The position numbers and the translations under genes were made by a program. Under the pieces are notes generated by a model. The model was not told the origin of the DNA and did not search any database. It was given only the letters and a program-made list of their open reading frames with translations. 64,000 bases of DNA. Origin: Deltaproteobacteria bacterium (GTDB taxonomy: Bacteria; Bdellovibrionota; FAC87; UBA2466). The DNA lies in contig OMIX01000093.1 in NCBI GenBank assembly GCA_900299195.1, forward strand, positions 1 to 64,000. Direction: 5' to 3'. This document shows positions 44,303 through 53,011 of this stretch, in pieces (within the stretch, counting starts at the first letter, position 1; each line of letters opens with the position of its first letter).

Positions 44303-44319
44303 GAAAAGCGGTGCTTTTC
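44303..44319. promoter_or_regulatory. Palindrome upstream of acyl-CoA dehydrogenase gene (candidate operator)
   Basis: GAAAAGC (44303-44309) and GCTTTTC (44313-44319) form a perfect 7-bp inverted repeat with a 3-base centre, 46 bases before the acd start codon. It lies in a divergent promoter region, so it is unlikely to be a terminator. It may be the operator of a fatty-acid or TetR-type regulator. Confidence 0.35.
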
Positions 44320-44364
44320 CGCATAGTTTCATAGGGCATAAAAATTAACCGAGGAGCCCTACCC

Positions 44365-45513
44365 ATGTTAAATTTTTCATTAAGTGAAGACCAAATCGCC
44401 CTAAGGGACATGGTAAGAAAATTTGTCCAACAGGAGATCATCCCCAACTCTGCTAAGTTTGATGAATCCGGGGATTTTACCAGAGAAATTATCAACAAAG
44501 CCTGGGAAGCTGGACTGATGAATATTGCGGTTCCAGAAAAGTTTGGTGGCATGGGTCTTGGAGTCTTAGAAGACGTCATTATCAATGAAGAGATGGGAGC
44601 CGGCTGCTTGGGGATGACCACCAGCATTGCCGTCAATACGCTTGGACTTTACCCCATTCTTCTTGGAGGAACCGATGCCCAAATCGAAGAATTCGTCGTT
44701 CCTTTTTTAAGCTCTCCCAAACTCTGTTCTTTCTGTTTGACCGAACCAGGTGCGGGGTCCGATGCAGGTTCTCTTTCGACGATGGCTAAAGAAGATGGGG
44801 ACGATTTTATCGTTAACGGTTCTAAAATGTGGATTACCAATGCAGGTCACGCTGACCTGTTCACCGTCTTTTGTTCCACCAATAAAGAGCTTAGAACGAA
44901 AGGCATTATTTGTCTGGCGATTCCAGCGAACCTCCCCGGAATTACTTTGGGAAAACACGAAAACAAATTGGGACAACGCTGCTCAGACACTCGAGCTATT
45001 ACCTTCGAAAATGTACGAGTGCCTAAGAGAAATCTCATCGGAAAAATGGGAGAAGGTTTTAAAATCGCCATGAGAACACTTGACCGCACTCGAACCCCGA
45101 TTGCCTCAGGAGCTGTGGGCGCTGCAAGAGCGGCGATGAACTACTCAAAAAATTATTCTAAAGAAAGAAAGCAATTTGGCCAACCCATTGCTAATTTTCA
45201 AGCGATTCAATTTATGTTGGCTGACATGGCGGTCAAAATAGAAACTGCTCGTCTTCTTTGCTACAACGCTGCTTGGCTCATTGATAATGGACAAGACGAA
45301 CAGGGCAGCTATTTCTCAGCTTTAGCTAAACGACACTCTGCCGATATGGCGATGGAAGTCGCAACCGATGCGGTTCAAATCTATGGGGGTTACGGATACA
45401 CCAAAGAATATCCCGTAGAAAAAATCATGAGAGACGTTAAACTGGTTCAGATTTATGAAGGAACCAGTCAAATCCAAAGAGTGGTGATCGCTCGACACTT
45501 ATTAAAAGATTAA
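44365..45513 (+). CDS. Acyl-CoA dehydrogenase
   Basis: The 382-residue flavoenzyme has the standard family length. The N-terminal helical domain begins LSEDQIALRDMVRKFVQQEI. The central beta domain contains FCLTEPGAGSDAGSLST and KMWITNAGHADLFTVF. The C-terminal domain has QIYGGYGYTKEYPVEKIMRD and the catalytic glutamate region KLVQIYEGTSQIQR (Glu near 365). It introduces the alpha-beta double bond into acyl-CoA and hands electrons to ETF, which is encoded immediately downstream. The substrate chain length cannot be told. It has a GAGGAG ribosome-binding site. Confidence 0.95.
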   Translation: MLNFSLSEDQIALRDMVRKFVQQEIIPNSAKFDESGDFTREIINKAWEAGLMNIAVPEKFGGMGLGVLEDVIINEEMGAGCLGMTTSIAVNTLGLYPILLGGTDAQIEEFVVPFLSSPKLCSFCLTEPGAGSDAGSLSTMAKEDGDDFIVNGSKMWITNAGHADLFTVFCSTNKELRTKGIICLAIPANLPGITLGKHENKLGQRCSDTRAITFENVRVPKRNLIGKMGEGFKIAMRTLDRTRTPIASGAVGAARAAMNYSKNYSKERKQFGQPIANFQAIQFMLADMAVKIETARLLCYNAAWLIDNGQDEQGSYFSALAKRHSADMAMEVATDAVQIYGGYGYTKEYPVEKIMRDVKLVQIYEGTSQIQRVVIARHLLKD

Positions 45514-45539
45514 TTTAAACCTAAGAGGTAATTAACTGT

Positions 45540-46316
45540 ATGAATATCATTGTTCTTATCAAACAAGTTCCTGACACCGAAACCAAGGTCAGGATTACAT
45601 CGGACAAAAAAGGTATCGAAACTAACGACATCAAATGGATTATTAATCCTTACGATGAATTTGCGATCGAAGAAGGGTTAAAAACCAAGGAAAAACTAAA
45701 AGAAGGAACGGTCACAGTCGTCACTGTGGGGCCTGACCGCACCGTTGAAGCCTTAAGAACCGCGGTTGCCATGGGCGCTGACAATGCTGTTCATGTAAAA
45801 GTCGATGGAATGCTCGACACCTATTTGGTGTCCCGAGCTCTCGCTGAAGTCTGCAAAAAAGAAAATGGGCACATTATTTTCACAGGTAAACAAGCGATTG
45901 ATGATGATCAAGCTGCCACTTTTAGTTATGTCGCTGAACTTCTCAACTATCCCAGCGCTACAGTCGTAGTAAAATGTGACATTTCAGCAGATAAAACCAA
46001 AGCAACTTTAGAGCAAGAAGGCGATGGCGGAGCTAAAAATATCATTGAAACGGCTCTTCCGGCTGTAATAGGTGTTAATAAAGGGATCAATACCCCTCGA
46101 TACGCCAGTCTTCCAGGGATCATGAAGGCCAAGAAAAAAGAGATCAAAACTTATACTCTCAATGACCTCGGACTCGGCTCTGAAACCAACAAGACAGTTG
46201 AAATGGATTACCAACTTCCACCCGAACGTGCTGCAGGTAAGAAGTTAAGTGGTGATATCCCAGCCCAAGTTAAAGAGTTGGTCAGACTCTTAAGAGAAGA
46301 AGCCAAGGTAGTCTAA
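45540..46316 (+). CDS. etfB: Electron transfer flavoprotein beta subunit
   Basis: The 258-residue protein starts MNIIVLIKQVPDTETKVRI, with INPYDEFAIEEGLKTKE and AVAMGADNAVHVKVDG. The ETF-beta signature region VNKGINTPRYASLPGIMKAKKKEI follows. It binds AMP and pairs with EtfA to carry electrons from acyl-CoA dehydrogenases to the quinone pool. It lies 26 bases downstream of acd and 27 bases upstream of etfA. Confidence 0.96.
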   Translation: MNIIVLIKQVPDTETKVRITSDKKGIETNDIKWIINPYDEFAIEEGLKTKEKLKEGTVTVVTVGPDRTVEALRTAVAMGADNAVHVKVDGMLDTYLVSRALAEVCKKENGHIIFTGKQAIDDDQAATFSYVAELLNYPSATVVVKCDISADKTKATLEQEGDGGAKNIIETALPAVIGVNKGINTPRYASLPGIMKAKKKEIKTYTLNDLGLGSETNKTVEMDYQLPPERAAGKKLSGDIPAQVKELVRLLREEAKVV

Positions 46317-46343
46317 CGAATCTTTTTAAGAAAAGAGGAATAT

Positions 46344-47309
46344 ATGGGAAATGTTTTTTTAATTGCCGAACAAAAAGACGGTCAAGTCAAACGGGTTTCT
46401 TTGGAAATATTATCTGAACTCACGCGACAAGGCGTGACCACCACAACCCTCGTCCCCGGTTTTGGAGACATGGGACAAGTTGCGGAAAGCCTAGTCAATC
46501 ATGGCGCTCATAAAGTTGTTGTTTTGGAACATGAAGGGTTAAAGCAATACAACACTGAAGCTTATGCCAATGCTGTTTTTAGTTACCTCTCTTCTCAAAA
46601 CCCAACTGCCATCATTACTGGTGCAACCTCTCACGGAAAAGATTTTCTTCCTCGAGTGGCTGCAAAATTTAAGGCAGGTTTAGTCGCTGATGGTATTTCG
46701 TTCCAGTTCTCGGGAGACAAAGTCAGTGTGAAAAAGCCAGTTTATGCTGGCAAATGTTCCAAAAGTGTCGAGTTTTCAGGTGGGCCCGCAGTTTTTTCTG
46801 TTCGCCCCAATGTCCTTCCGACTCAAGCAGCCAACAAATCGGGCTCGGTAGAAAAGGTGACTGCCGATCCTGGCAATGTAAAAGCCAAGATCGTAAGCTC
46901 AGTAGCTTCTCAAGTAAAAAAAGTGGAGCTCACCGAAGCCGATATTATCATCTCGGGTGGACGTTCTTTAAAGAGTGCCGACAACTTTAAAATTCTTGCC
47001 GACTGCGCCGCCACCTTAGGTGCAGCCGTGGGAGCTAGTCGTGCGGCCGTTGATGCTGGGTATGCTCCTCATGACATGCAAGTAGGTCAAACTGGAAAAA
47101 CGGTAAGCCCAAAACTCTACATCGCCTGTGGTATTTCAGGAGCTATTCAACATTTAGCGGGGATGAGAACTTCGAAAGTCATCGTAGCTATAAACAAAGA
47201 TCCAGAAGCTCCTATTTTTCAGAAATCGGATTACGGCATCGTTGGCGATCTTTTCGAAGTGGTCCCTCTTTTAACGGAAGAATTAAAAAGACTCAAAAGC
47301 CAATCTTGA
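46344..47309 (+). CDS. etfA: Electron transfer flavoprotein alpha subunit
   Basis: The 321-residue protein has an N-terminal ETF domain and a C-terminal FAD-binding domain carrying the full signature: IIISGGRSLKSADNF, GASRAAVDAGYAPHDMQVGQ then TGKTVSPKLYIACGISGAIQ and HLAGM, and INKDPEAPIFQKSDYGIVGD. It is the last gene of acd-etfB-etfA. A GAGGA ribosome-binding site precedes the ATG. Its stop is only 4 bases from that of the convergent haem-protein gene. Confidence 0.97.
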   Translation: MGNVFLIAEQKDGQVKRVSLEILSELTRQGVTTTTLVPGFGDMGQVAESLVNHGAHKVVVLEHEGLKQYNTEAYANAVFSYLSSQNPTAIITGATSHGKDFLPRVAAKFKAGLVADGISFQFSGDKVSVKKPVYAGKCSKSVEFSGGPAVFSVRPNVLPTQAANKSGSVEKVTADPGNVKAKIVSSVASQVKKVELTEADIIISGGRSLKSADNFKILADCAATLGAAVGASRAAVDAGYAPHDMQVGQTGKTVSPKLYIACGISGAIQHLAGMRTSKVIVAINKDPEAPIFQKSDYGIVGDLFEVVPLLTEELKRLKSQS

Positions 47310-47313
47310 TCTT

Positions 47314-48831
47314 TCAATGAGATAACCAATCACGAATGGCCTTTTTCTCTTTTTGAGAAAGGGGCCTCGTAGGTGGCATAGTTATTTTAGAATCTTGGCT
47401 CTCAATTCTATTTAAAATGGAGTCCACTAAACGGCTATTCTCTCTAATACTTTCCGAGGACTCAAAGGGAATATAGGGAGCTCCGCCTTCGGGACTGTGA
47501 CAGCCCATACAAGTAGCCACCGGATGACTCACCGACACAGGGTCTTTGAGTGGCTCTAAGAATTTCTCCTCTTCAGAACTAACCAACCATCGACAAATCT
47601 CGCTGATATGTTTGGCTTCACCCTCGCCCGTTTCAGGGACTCTCACCTGATTTGAATATTGATTATAGTAATCAAGAACCGGTAATTCTGGGTAGGTGGT
47701 TTTCACATCTTGATAAAGTTCCATCATGAAAATTTCATCCTGATAATACAGTCCCTCAAAGTAGGACCAATATTTAGGAACTCTTTCCAAAGAAAAATCG
47801 GTGTGTTCTATCCCTAATAAGAACAAGAGATGATGTTGTTCAGAGCCGGCCCCAACGTACCCGGTGCGATTCCAAGGAGCTGGGTTCTGACAACTCTTTT
47901 TGTAAACTTCAGTCAAATTATTCAAAGTCTTTTGAAAAGCTACATTTTCAGACTTCACAAAATCACCACATTTTAACAAAGTCGCTAAAAGCAGTTTCTT
48001 TTTATCTGAGTAATCGGGATGAGTCTTCAGTCGACTCAAAAGAGTTTTTGAATGAAGTTTGACTAGAGATTCCGTTAATTTCAGGTTGGGACGAAAACGA
48101 TAATCGGAATATCTCCCGTTCGGACTAAAAGGAGAAACGGGAGAGCCTTCCGCAAATTTCAATTTAGAGTACCTAGGATGATTGCCGACCCCCTTCTTAA
48201 ACTCTAAAAACTGAGCAAACTCTTTTCTTCTTTGCTCAATAGGGGGGGAATTAAAACCAGGGATTGCATATTTGTCGTTATCAAAGTCTGGAATAGCATC
48301 ATCATTTTCCCCGTAAGCTCCGGGCCAAACATCGTAAGCACTCCAAATCGGCCTGACAGGATTTTGATGACAAGACAAACACCGCGAAGGATTGGCTTCT
48401 GACAACTCGACTTTTTGTTTTTTGCCGGAGAAAGAAAGTTTTCTCAGCTCCCATCGTGGGCTTGGATTCTCCCGAAAGAAAATCATTTCCAATTCTTGGT
48501 AACCCGCCTGCTCCTGGTGCCCGTTAAAAGTGAAAATAAATTTTGAGTCCGGACCAAACACAATCGCTCGGGGATTCGTAGTAGAGGCTCCTTGAGCGCT
48601 TAAGCTAGCTTTCATCAAAGTAAACCAAGCCATCTGTTGAGGGTCCGTCTGGTTCACCCATTCCAAAAAGCTCTCTAAACTGGCTGTGGAGTTTTCCTGA
48701 GTCCACTTTTCAACTTGCTCGACCTGAATGGCCGCGAAAGAATAGCTACTTAAAATAAGCCCCAAAAAACCAACAAAAAATCGCAGTAAAACCACATAAA
48801 CCCCACTAAGATTTGGCGGGGACACTACCAT
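47314..48831 (-). CDS. Secreted di-haem c-type cytochrome-like protein
   Basis: The 505-residue protein has an N-terminal signal sequence (about 1-34) and two CxxCH haem-attachment motifs, SRCLSCHQN (Cys151-His155) and ATCMGCHSPEGG (near 445). It ends with KKAIRDWLSH, typical of the C-terminal helix of class I cytochromes c. About 290 residues separate the haems, so the first sits in its own domain. I do not recognise the family. It would act in the periplasm in electron transfer. No terminal reductase is adjacent. Confidence 0.7.
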   Translation of the reverse strand: MVVSPPNLSGVYVVLLRFFVGFLGLILSSYSFAAIQVEQVEKWTQENSTASLESFLEWVNQTDPQQMAWFTLMKASLSAQGASTTNPRAIVFGPDSKFIFTFNGHQEQAGYQELEMIFFRENPSPRWELRKLSFSGKKQKVELSEANPSRCLSCHQNPVRPIWSAYDVWPGAYGENDDAIPDFDNDKYAIPGFNSPPIEQRRKEFAQFLEFKKGVGNHPRYSKLKFAEGSPVSPFSPNGRYSDYRFRPNLKLTESLVKLHSKTLLSRLKTHPDYSDKKKLLLATLLKCGDFVKSENVAFQKTLNNLTEVYKKSCQNPAPWNRTGYVGAGSEQHHLLFLLGIEHTDFSLERVPKYWSYFEGLYYQDEIFMMELYQDVKTTYPELPVLDYYNQYSNQVRVPETGEGEAKHISEICRWLVSSEEEKFLEPLKDPVSVSHPVATCMGCHSPEGGAPYIPFESSESIRENSRLVDSILNRIESQDSKITMPPTRPLSQKEKKAIRDWLSH

Positions 48832-48877
48832 AGCGTGCTGATGAAATCCAGCAACCCCTTAAACTAATGAATAATTT

Positions 48878-49696
48878 CTAATACTTAGCGTGTTTATCGA
48901 TATAGGATGCTATCTCTTCTTTTAAGGCTTTTTTGAGGGCATCGATTCTTGGAGAAGGAAGCCCATACTTTTTTTGGTCCCATTCTCTCACGGGAACAAT
49001 TTCTCTGACACTGCTTGCGATAAAAACTTCCTGACATTCTTGAAATCGGGCCAACGAGATAAACCCCTCCTCAATTTTGAACAAGGGACGGGCCAAATCC
49101 AGTATATGCCTTCGAGTAATGCTGTCCAAAATTCCCACTTGTAATGACGAAGTCATTAAGGTCTCCCCATCTTTCAAACCAAAAATACTGAAAGTGGTTC
49201 CCTCAGTCACATTCCCAAGACCGTCGCACAGAATAGCATCTTCCCCACCCCGGGCTTTCACTTCTTGAATCGCTAATAAACTATTTAGGTAATTGCTGGT
49301 TTTAATATTAGGGTCTTGAGCCGCCGCTGAATTTCTCACCACTGAAGAGGTTAAAAGTTTTATTCCCCGATTTCTTAGATCCTCTAATTTCTCCGAAAGC
49401 GGCTGAAAAATGATCACCAAAGTGGGTTTGAGATCCTCAAAAGATTCTAGTCCTAGAACAGCCCCCACTCCTCGAGACAAAATCACTCTGAAATAGGCCT
49501 GGTCTCGACCAAATGCCTTAGCAGTCCGATAAATTTCTTGGGTGAGCTCGGCATCGGTCAAAGGCATCGGGATTTTTAATTTTCCGGCTGAACGCTTTAA
49601 GCGCTCAATATGCTCTTCGATAAACAAGGGACAGCGTCCCAGTGCTTTTCCAGTCTCATAAACACCGTCCCCAAATAGAAATCCACGATCAAACAC
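48878..49696 (-). CDS. Class IV aminotransferase (branched-chain / D-amino acid / ADC lyase type), N-terminus apparently frameshifted
   Basis: This 272-residue frame is opened by a GTG inside the conserved VFDRGFLFGDGVYE, so it lacks the usual first 20 residues. Upstream in the same frame the sequence reads NGHISAGEDAKVS, exactly the family's N-terminus, but no start codon is available. The missing MNALVN start lies in another frame from the ATG at 49755, and one added base near 49737 would join them. The PLP lysine is in NIKTSNYLNSLLA. The substrate cannot be decided among BCAT, D-alanine transaminase and aminodeoxychorismate lyase. Confidence 0.82.
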   Translation of the reverse strand: MFDRGFLFGDGVYETGKALGRCPLFIEEHIERLKRSAGKLKIPMPLTDAELTQEIYRTAKAFGRDQAYFRVILSRGVGAVLGLESFEDLKPTLVIIFQPLSEKLEDLRNRGIKLLTSSVVRNSAAAQDPNIKTSNYLNSLLAIQEVKARGGEDAILCDGLGNVTEGTTFSIFGLKDGETLMTSSLQVGILDSITRRHILDLARPLFKIEEGFISLARFQECQEVFIASSVREIVPVREWDQKKYGLPSPRIDALKKALKEEIASYIDKHAKY

Positions 49697-49848
49697 GGAA
49701 ACTTTGGCGTCTTCTCCAGCAGAAATGTGGCCATTATGTTCACTAAAGCGTTCATTCTAGGTTAATCTTAGAAGTAGGGTAAGTCTGCTGTCAATTTGAC
49801 TTTAAGAAGGCAAAAAGGCACAAGGAAACAACTTTTAAGGACACTGTC

Positions 49849-50628
49849 GTGAGTATCAAACAAATAATTTTCGATTTTTTTTACTATCTCAGCGCTGGAA
49901 CCTTTATCAGTTTTGGCGTGTTACGACAAAATCAGCTCGGTAGAAGATATTTCATTTACCATGGTTTAGGAATCGCAGTGATTATTCTCTGCAGCTACTT
50001 TTTTTCAGGACAAAGCTTTTTGGACAAGGAAGCCACCTACTGGTTGATAGCCTCTCTAGTTTTCATCACAACTTTTTCTCTTACCGTAGGTTATCGAAAT
50101 CGACTCCCCCTGGCTTCTTATTTCCTCGGTGTTTTAACGATATTAGGAATGTTAGTGTTAGAGATCACCACCACTCATCCCTACCCTCTTCACATTCCAC
50201 TGATGATCAATTTGGGATTATCCACACTTTTAATGGGGTTCGCAATGAATGCGATGTGCTTAGGCCACTGGTATTTGGTGCAACCTAAGCTTTCCATCAA
50301 TGAACTTAAACGAGTTTGTCTAGTTCTAGTGATTTTAATTGTGCTCAGATTTCTGTTTGGAACCCTAGGGCTTTACCATACAATCCAAGGAAAATCGGAA
50401 GGTGAAATCTATAGATATCTTCTAGGGAATTCTCAAGGAATCTTTGTTTTGATGCGCTGGTGTTGGGGACTCTTAGGCCCCTTGGGTTTAGCCTACCCCA
50501 TTTGGGCTACGGTCAAAATACGTTCGACACAATCAGCGACAGGAATTTTATATGTCGCAGTTCTTTTTATTATGACTGGAGAGATCTTAAGTCTCTACTT
50601 AGCCTCACAGTTTGGGATTGCGCTTTAA
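49849..50628 (+). CDS. Multi-pass membrane protein of unknown function
   Basis: The 259-residue protein has about seven hydrophobic segments. It starts at a GTG preceded by AAGGA. A conspicuous motif is AMNAMCLGHWYLVQPKLSI in the middle, with a membrane-embedded histidine that could bind a cofactor. I cannot assign a family. The protein stops one base before the next gene starts, so the two are co-translated. The neighbours include haem-binding secreted proteins, consistent with but not proving a respiratory or redox role. Confidence 0.6.
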   Translation: MSIKQIIFDFFYYLSAGTFISFGVLRQNQLGRRYFIYHGLGIAVIILCSYFFSGQSFLDKEATYWLIASLVFITTFSLTVGYRNRLPLASYFLGVLTILGMLVLEITTTHPYPLHIPLMINLGLSTLLMGFAMNAMCLGHWYLVQPKLSINELKRVCLVLVILIVLRFLFGTLGLYHTIQGKSEGEIYRYLLGNSQGIFVLMRWCWGLLGPLGLAYPIWATVKIRSTQSATGILYVAVLFIMTGEILSLYLASQFGIAL

Positions 50629-51048
50629 ATGGATTTTTCAAGCTTTTGCCCTCATTGCCAATGCTTTCAAGAATATACTCTTCCTGCTTTCGAAGAAAAA
50701 GCATGCCAAAGTTGTAAGAACCCTCTTTTTCCCCATGCCTCAGATAAATTCAAAGAAAGTTTTCACTTCAATCAATGTCCCCACTGTGGTGCTGCTCACT
50801 TGTATCGGCAGAAAGATTTCAACCGCAAACTCGGTTTAATTCTTTTAATTTTGGGAATTGGAATGAGTTTTTTTACCTACGGAATTTCTCTGCTGCTGGT
50901 AACGGTTTTCGACTGGTTTCTCTACAAAAGGGTAGGAGAAGTGGGCTGTTGCTACCAATGCAAATCCCAATTTAGAAACTCGCCCGAAGTAGAAAAGCTT
51001 CCCCAGTTCGATTTGGAACTCCACGATTATTATCAGAATTTATCTTAA
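50629..51048 (+). CDS. Zinc-ribbon membrane protein
   Basis: The 139-residue protein has cysteine pairs FCPHCQCF (near 7-10), ACQSCKNP (near 27-30), QCPHCGAAH (near 50-53) and, after a hydrophobic segment (about 68-95), CCYQCK (near 107-110). These could build two zinc ribbons, one of which would straddle the membrane part. It abuts the preceding membrane-protein gene with no gap. The family is unknown. Its last 9 bases overlap the convergent gene. Confidence 0.6.
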   Translation: MDFSSFCPHCQCFQEYTLPAFEEKACQSCKNPLFPHASDKFKESFHFNQCPHCGAAHLYRQKDFNRKLGLILLILGIGMSFFTYGISLLLVTVFDWFLYKRVGEVGCCYQCKSQFRNSPEVEKLPQFDLELHDYYQNLS

Positions 51049-52791
51049 ATGTGTGGTTCCGCCAAAGGGGTTGTTTCGTGATGACTCTTCTCGAAACAGT
51101 TCTCTGTCTTGACGCTCATCAATATCAAGCACCGACCCTTGTCGAAGATTACAAAACCTAGATTCAAATTGATTTCGATCAATCGCATTTTCTCCGGGAG
51201 GTATAACACTCTTTGCGGCCGCTTCTGAGACTCCCAAAGTTCTTGCGATGTCTGCCGCTTTCAGTGGTTTATCAAACTTTTTAACCATCTTAGGAAGTAC
51301 AGGAAAGGGATTTTGGCCGTCGATTGAAAACAACGAACCCGTGGCTCTCTGGGCTTCAAGAAAAATGTTGCTATCCCGAGCGGCTCTTTTAACATAAGTC
51401 TGATTATCGGTAAAAAAGTCCCTGTGGGTCAAACGATTACCAAAAGCATTTCGAAATACGGTATCAGTGGGAGGAATGTCATTGAGTCGATCGGTATAAA
51501 ATTTATCTCCTTTATCTTTCATCTTTCCGCCGCCGATAAATCCACCCGCATGGCAGTCCAAACAAGCCGTGACCGCTGTAATGGCGGGTCCCACCGTGCC
51601 TAAAGCTCCGGTCGCGATTTCAGCAGGGGCTCTTCCCAAAAGATTTCCGGCCGCATTAAATAAAAATCCCTGCATCATCCCATTTCTACCCAAACAGAGC
51701 CACTCTTCTGCATCGTGAGTGAAATTGATCCCATTCTGACGAACATCGCGTGACGCCGATTGTCCCCCTGGAGCGTTTCTATCAATCACGTCTAAGCTAC
51801 GGTAACAGGAGCTTCCGGGAACTCTTTGGCTGGATTGAACTTCAATGACCCTCAAGTTTTTGGTCACTCCAGACTCAAACTCTCCGTCTCGATTGGTCCC
51901 TACGAGCAACTTATTTCCTGAAGTTCTTGTTTTATCTTCTTCTACACCGATGGCTGCAGCAACTTCAGCTCGAGTTTTGGGGGCATTAATAAACTTATAG
52001 TAGTTATCCGGATTCATCGCGAAGGTGATGAGACGATCGAGTCGAAATTTACCAGTACAAGCAAAAGTGGGGTCAGCAGCTTTGAGTAAAGCTAACGCTT
52101 CACCTCGGAAAAAGGGGGACAGATCTAAATCAACAGTCCCATCCGCTTTTATCCTCTCCGGAGGAATTCTTAATCGAACATTAGTCTGAATCGTATTTAA
52201 CAAGAAATTAAGTGAAGCCAACGCAGCTTCCATGGCCTTTTGTGGCCCTAACTTCAGAACATCTTCGTCCATCACAATGTTTTTCAAATCGATGGTGAAC
52301 TTTCCATCGGACACTCCACCATTTCTGAGGAGAAAACGATCTACCGTTTGTCTTTGTCCTGCATTGAACTTGTCTCGGTTTAAAAGAAAAAATTCCCGGG
52401 CCTGTCTCACCGTTTCTACTTCAGAAGCGCCAAGAAGATTTCCGGCACCATCGATAAAGAGACGTCGAACCTCACCGCGTGAATTTCTTTCAATGAGCTC
52501 GTTACCATTTTTTAATAAATTCGAAAACCCTGCTATTTCCTGAACATTATTCCCGTTAATCTGATTATTCACCCCTCTGACCGCATCAAAATTTCCGATA
52601 AATTGTCTTTGGGGCACAAAACCTTGATTGAATCCCCCCTGATTGCGGATCGCCGGCCGAAATACCGTCCTAGAAACAAAAGGCCTTCGTCCAAAAAGTC
52701 TTCTAAAGAAAAAGGCATGGCAAGGCGAAGCTTCGATAATGACTAAAAGAGCTATTAAAATTTTTAAGCTACCGCTGTTCCTCTGCTTCAT
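51040..52791 (-). CDS. Secreted protein with one c-type haem motif
   Basis: The 583-residue protein has a signal peptide ending near SPCHA (about residue 26) and an Arg/Phe-rich low-complexity segment (FFFRRLFGRRPF to about residue 65). A long domain of unknown fold follows, with a single haem-attachment motif TACLDCHAGGFIG (Cys410-His414). No family is recognised. The Arg-rich start with FGRR resembles that of the upstream gene at 53012-53575, suggesting a related N-terminus. It probably works in periplasmic electron transfer or binds haem structurally. Confidence 0.6.
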   Translation of the reverse strand: MKQRNSGSLKILIALLVIIEASPCHAFFFRRLFGRRPFVSRTVFRPAIRNQGGFNQGFVPQRQFIGNFDAVRGVNNQINGNNVQEIAGFSNLLKNGNELIERNSRGEVRRLFIDGAGNLLGASEVETVRQAREFFLLNRDKFNAGQRQTVDRFLLRNGGVSDGKFTIDLKNIVMDEDVLKLGPQKAMEAALASLNFLLNTIQTNVRLRIPPERIKADGTVDLDLSPFFRGEALALLKAADPTFACTGKFRLDRLITFAMNPDNYYKFINAPKTRAEVAAAIGVEEDKTRTSGNKLLVGTNRDGEFESGVTKNLRVIEVQSSQRVPGSSCYRSLDVIDRNAPGGQSASRDVRQNGINFTHDAEEWLCLGRNGMMQGFLFNAAGNLLGRAPAEIATGALGTVGPAITAVTACLDCHAGGFIGGGKMKDKGDKFYTDRLNDIPPTDTVFRNAFGNRLTHRDFFTDNQTYVKRAARDSNIFLEAQRATGSLFSIDGQNPFPVLPKMVKKFDKPLKAADIARTLGVSEAAAKSVIPPGENAIDRNQFESRFCNLRQGSVLDIDERQDRELFREESSRNNPFGGTTHLR

Positions 52792-53011
52792 AACTTAAAT
52801 CCACAGTTCCTTCCAAAGTCACATTCACTCGAATCTCAACTTGTGGCATTCCTAAGCTGCATTTTGAAGGCCACCAAAACTATTCCAACGTATACCGTCT
52901 TATTCAGAAATAGATTCAGCAACCTTGTTCAAACCTCCGGTGTAACTCAATCTTTTTAACACTTTAAGAATACTGGCTATTTTTTTGACAGTAGTCTTAA
53001 GCTTAATATCG

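Noticed and set aside
44303-44319. Reading the GAAAAGC/GCTTTTC hairpin as a transcription terminator
   Set aside because: It lies between two divergent genes, so no transcript ends there, and no proper T-run follows.
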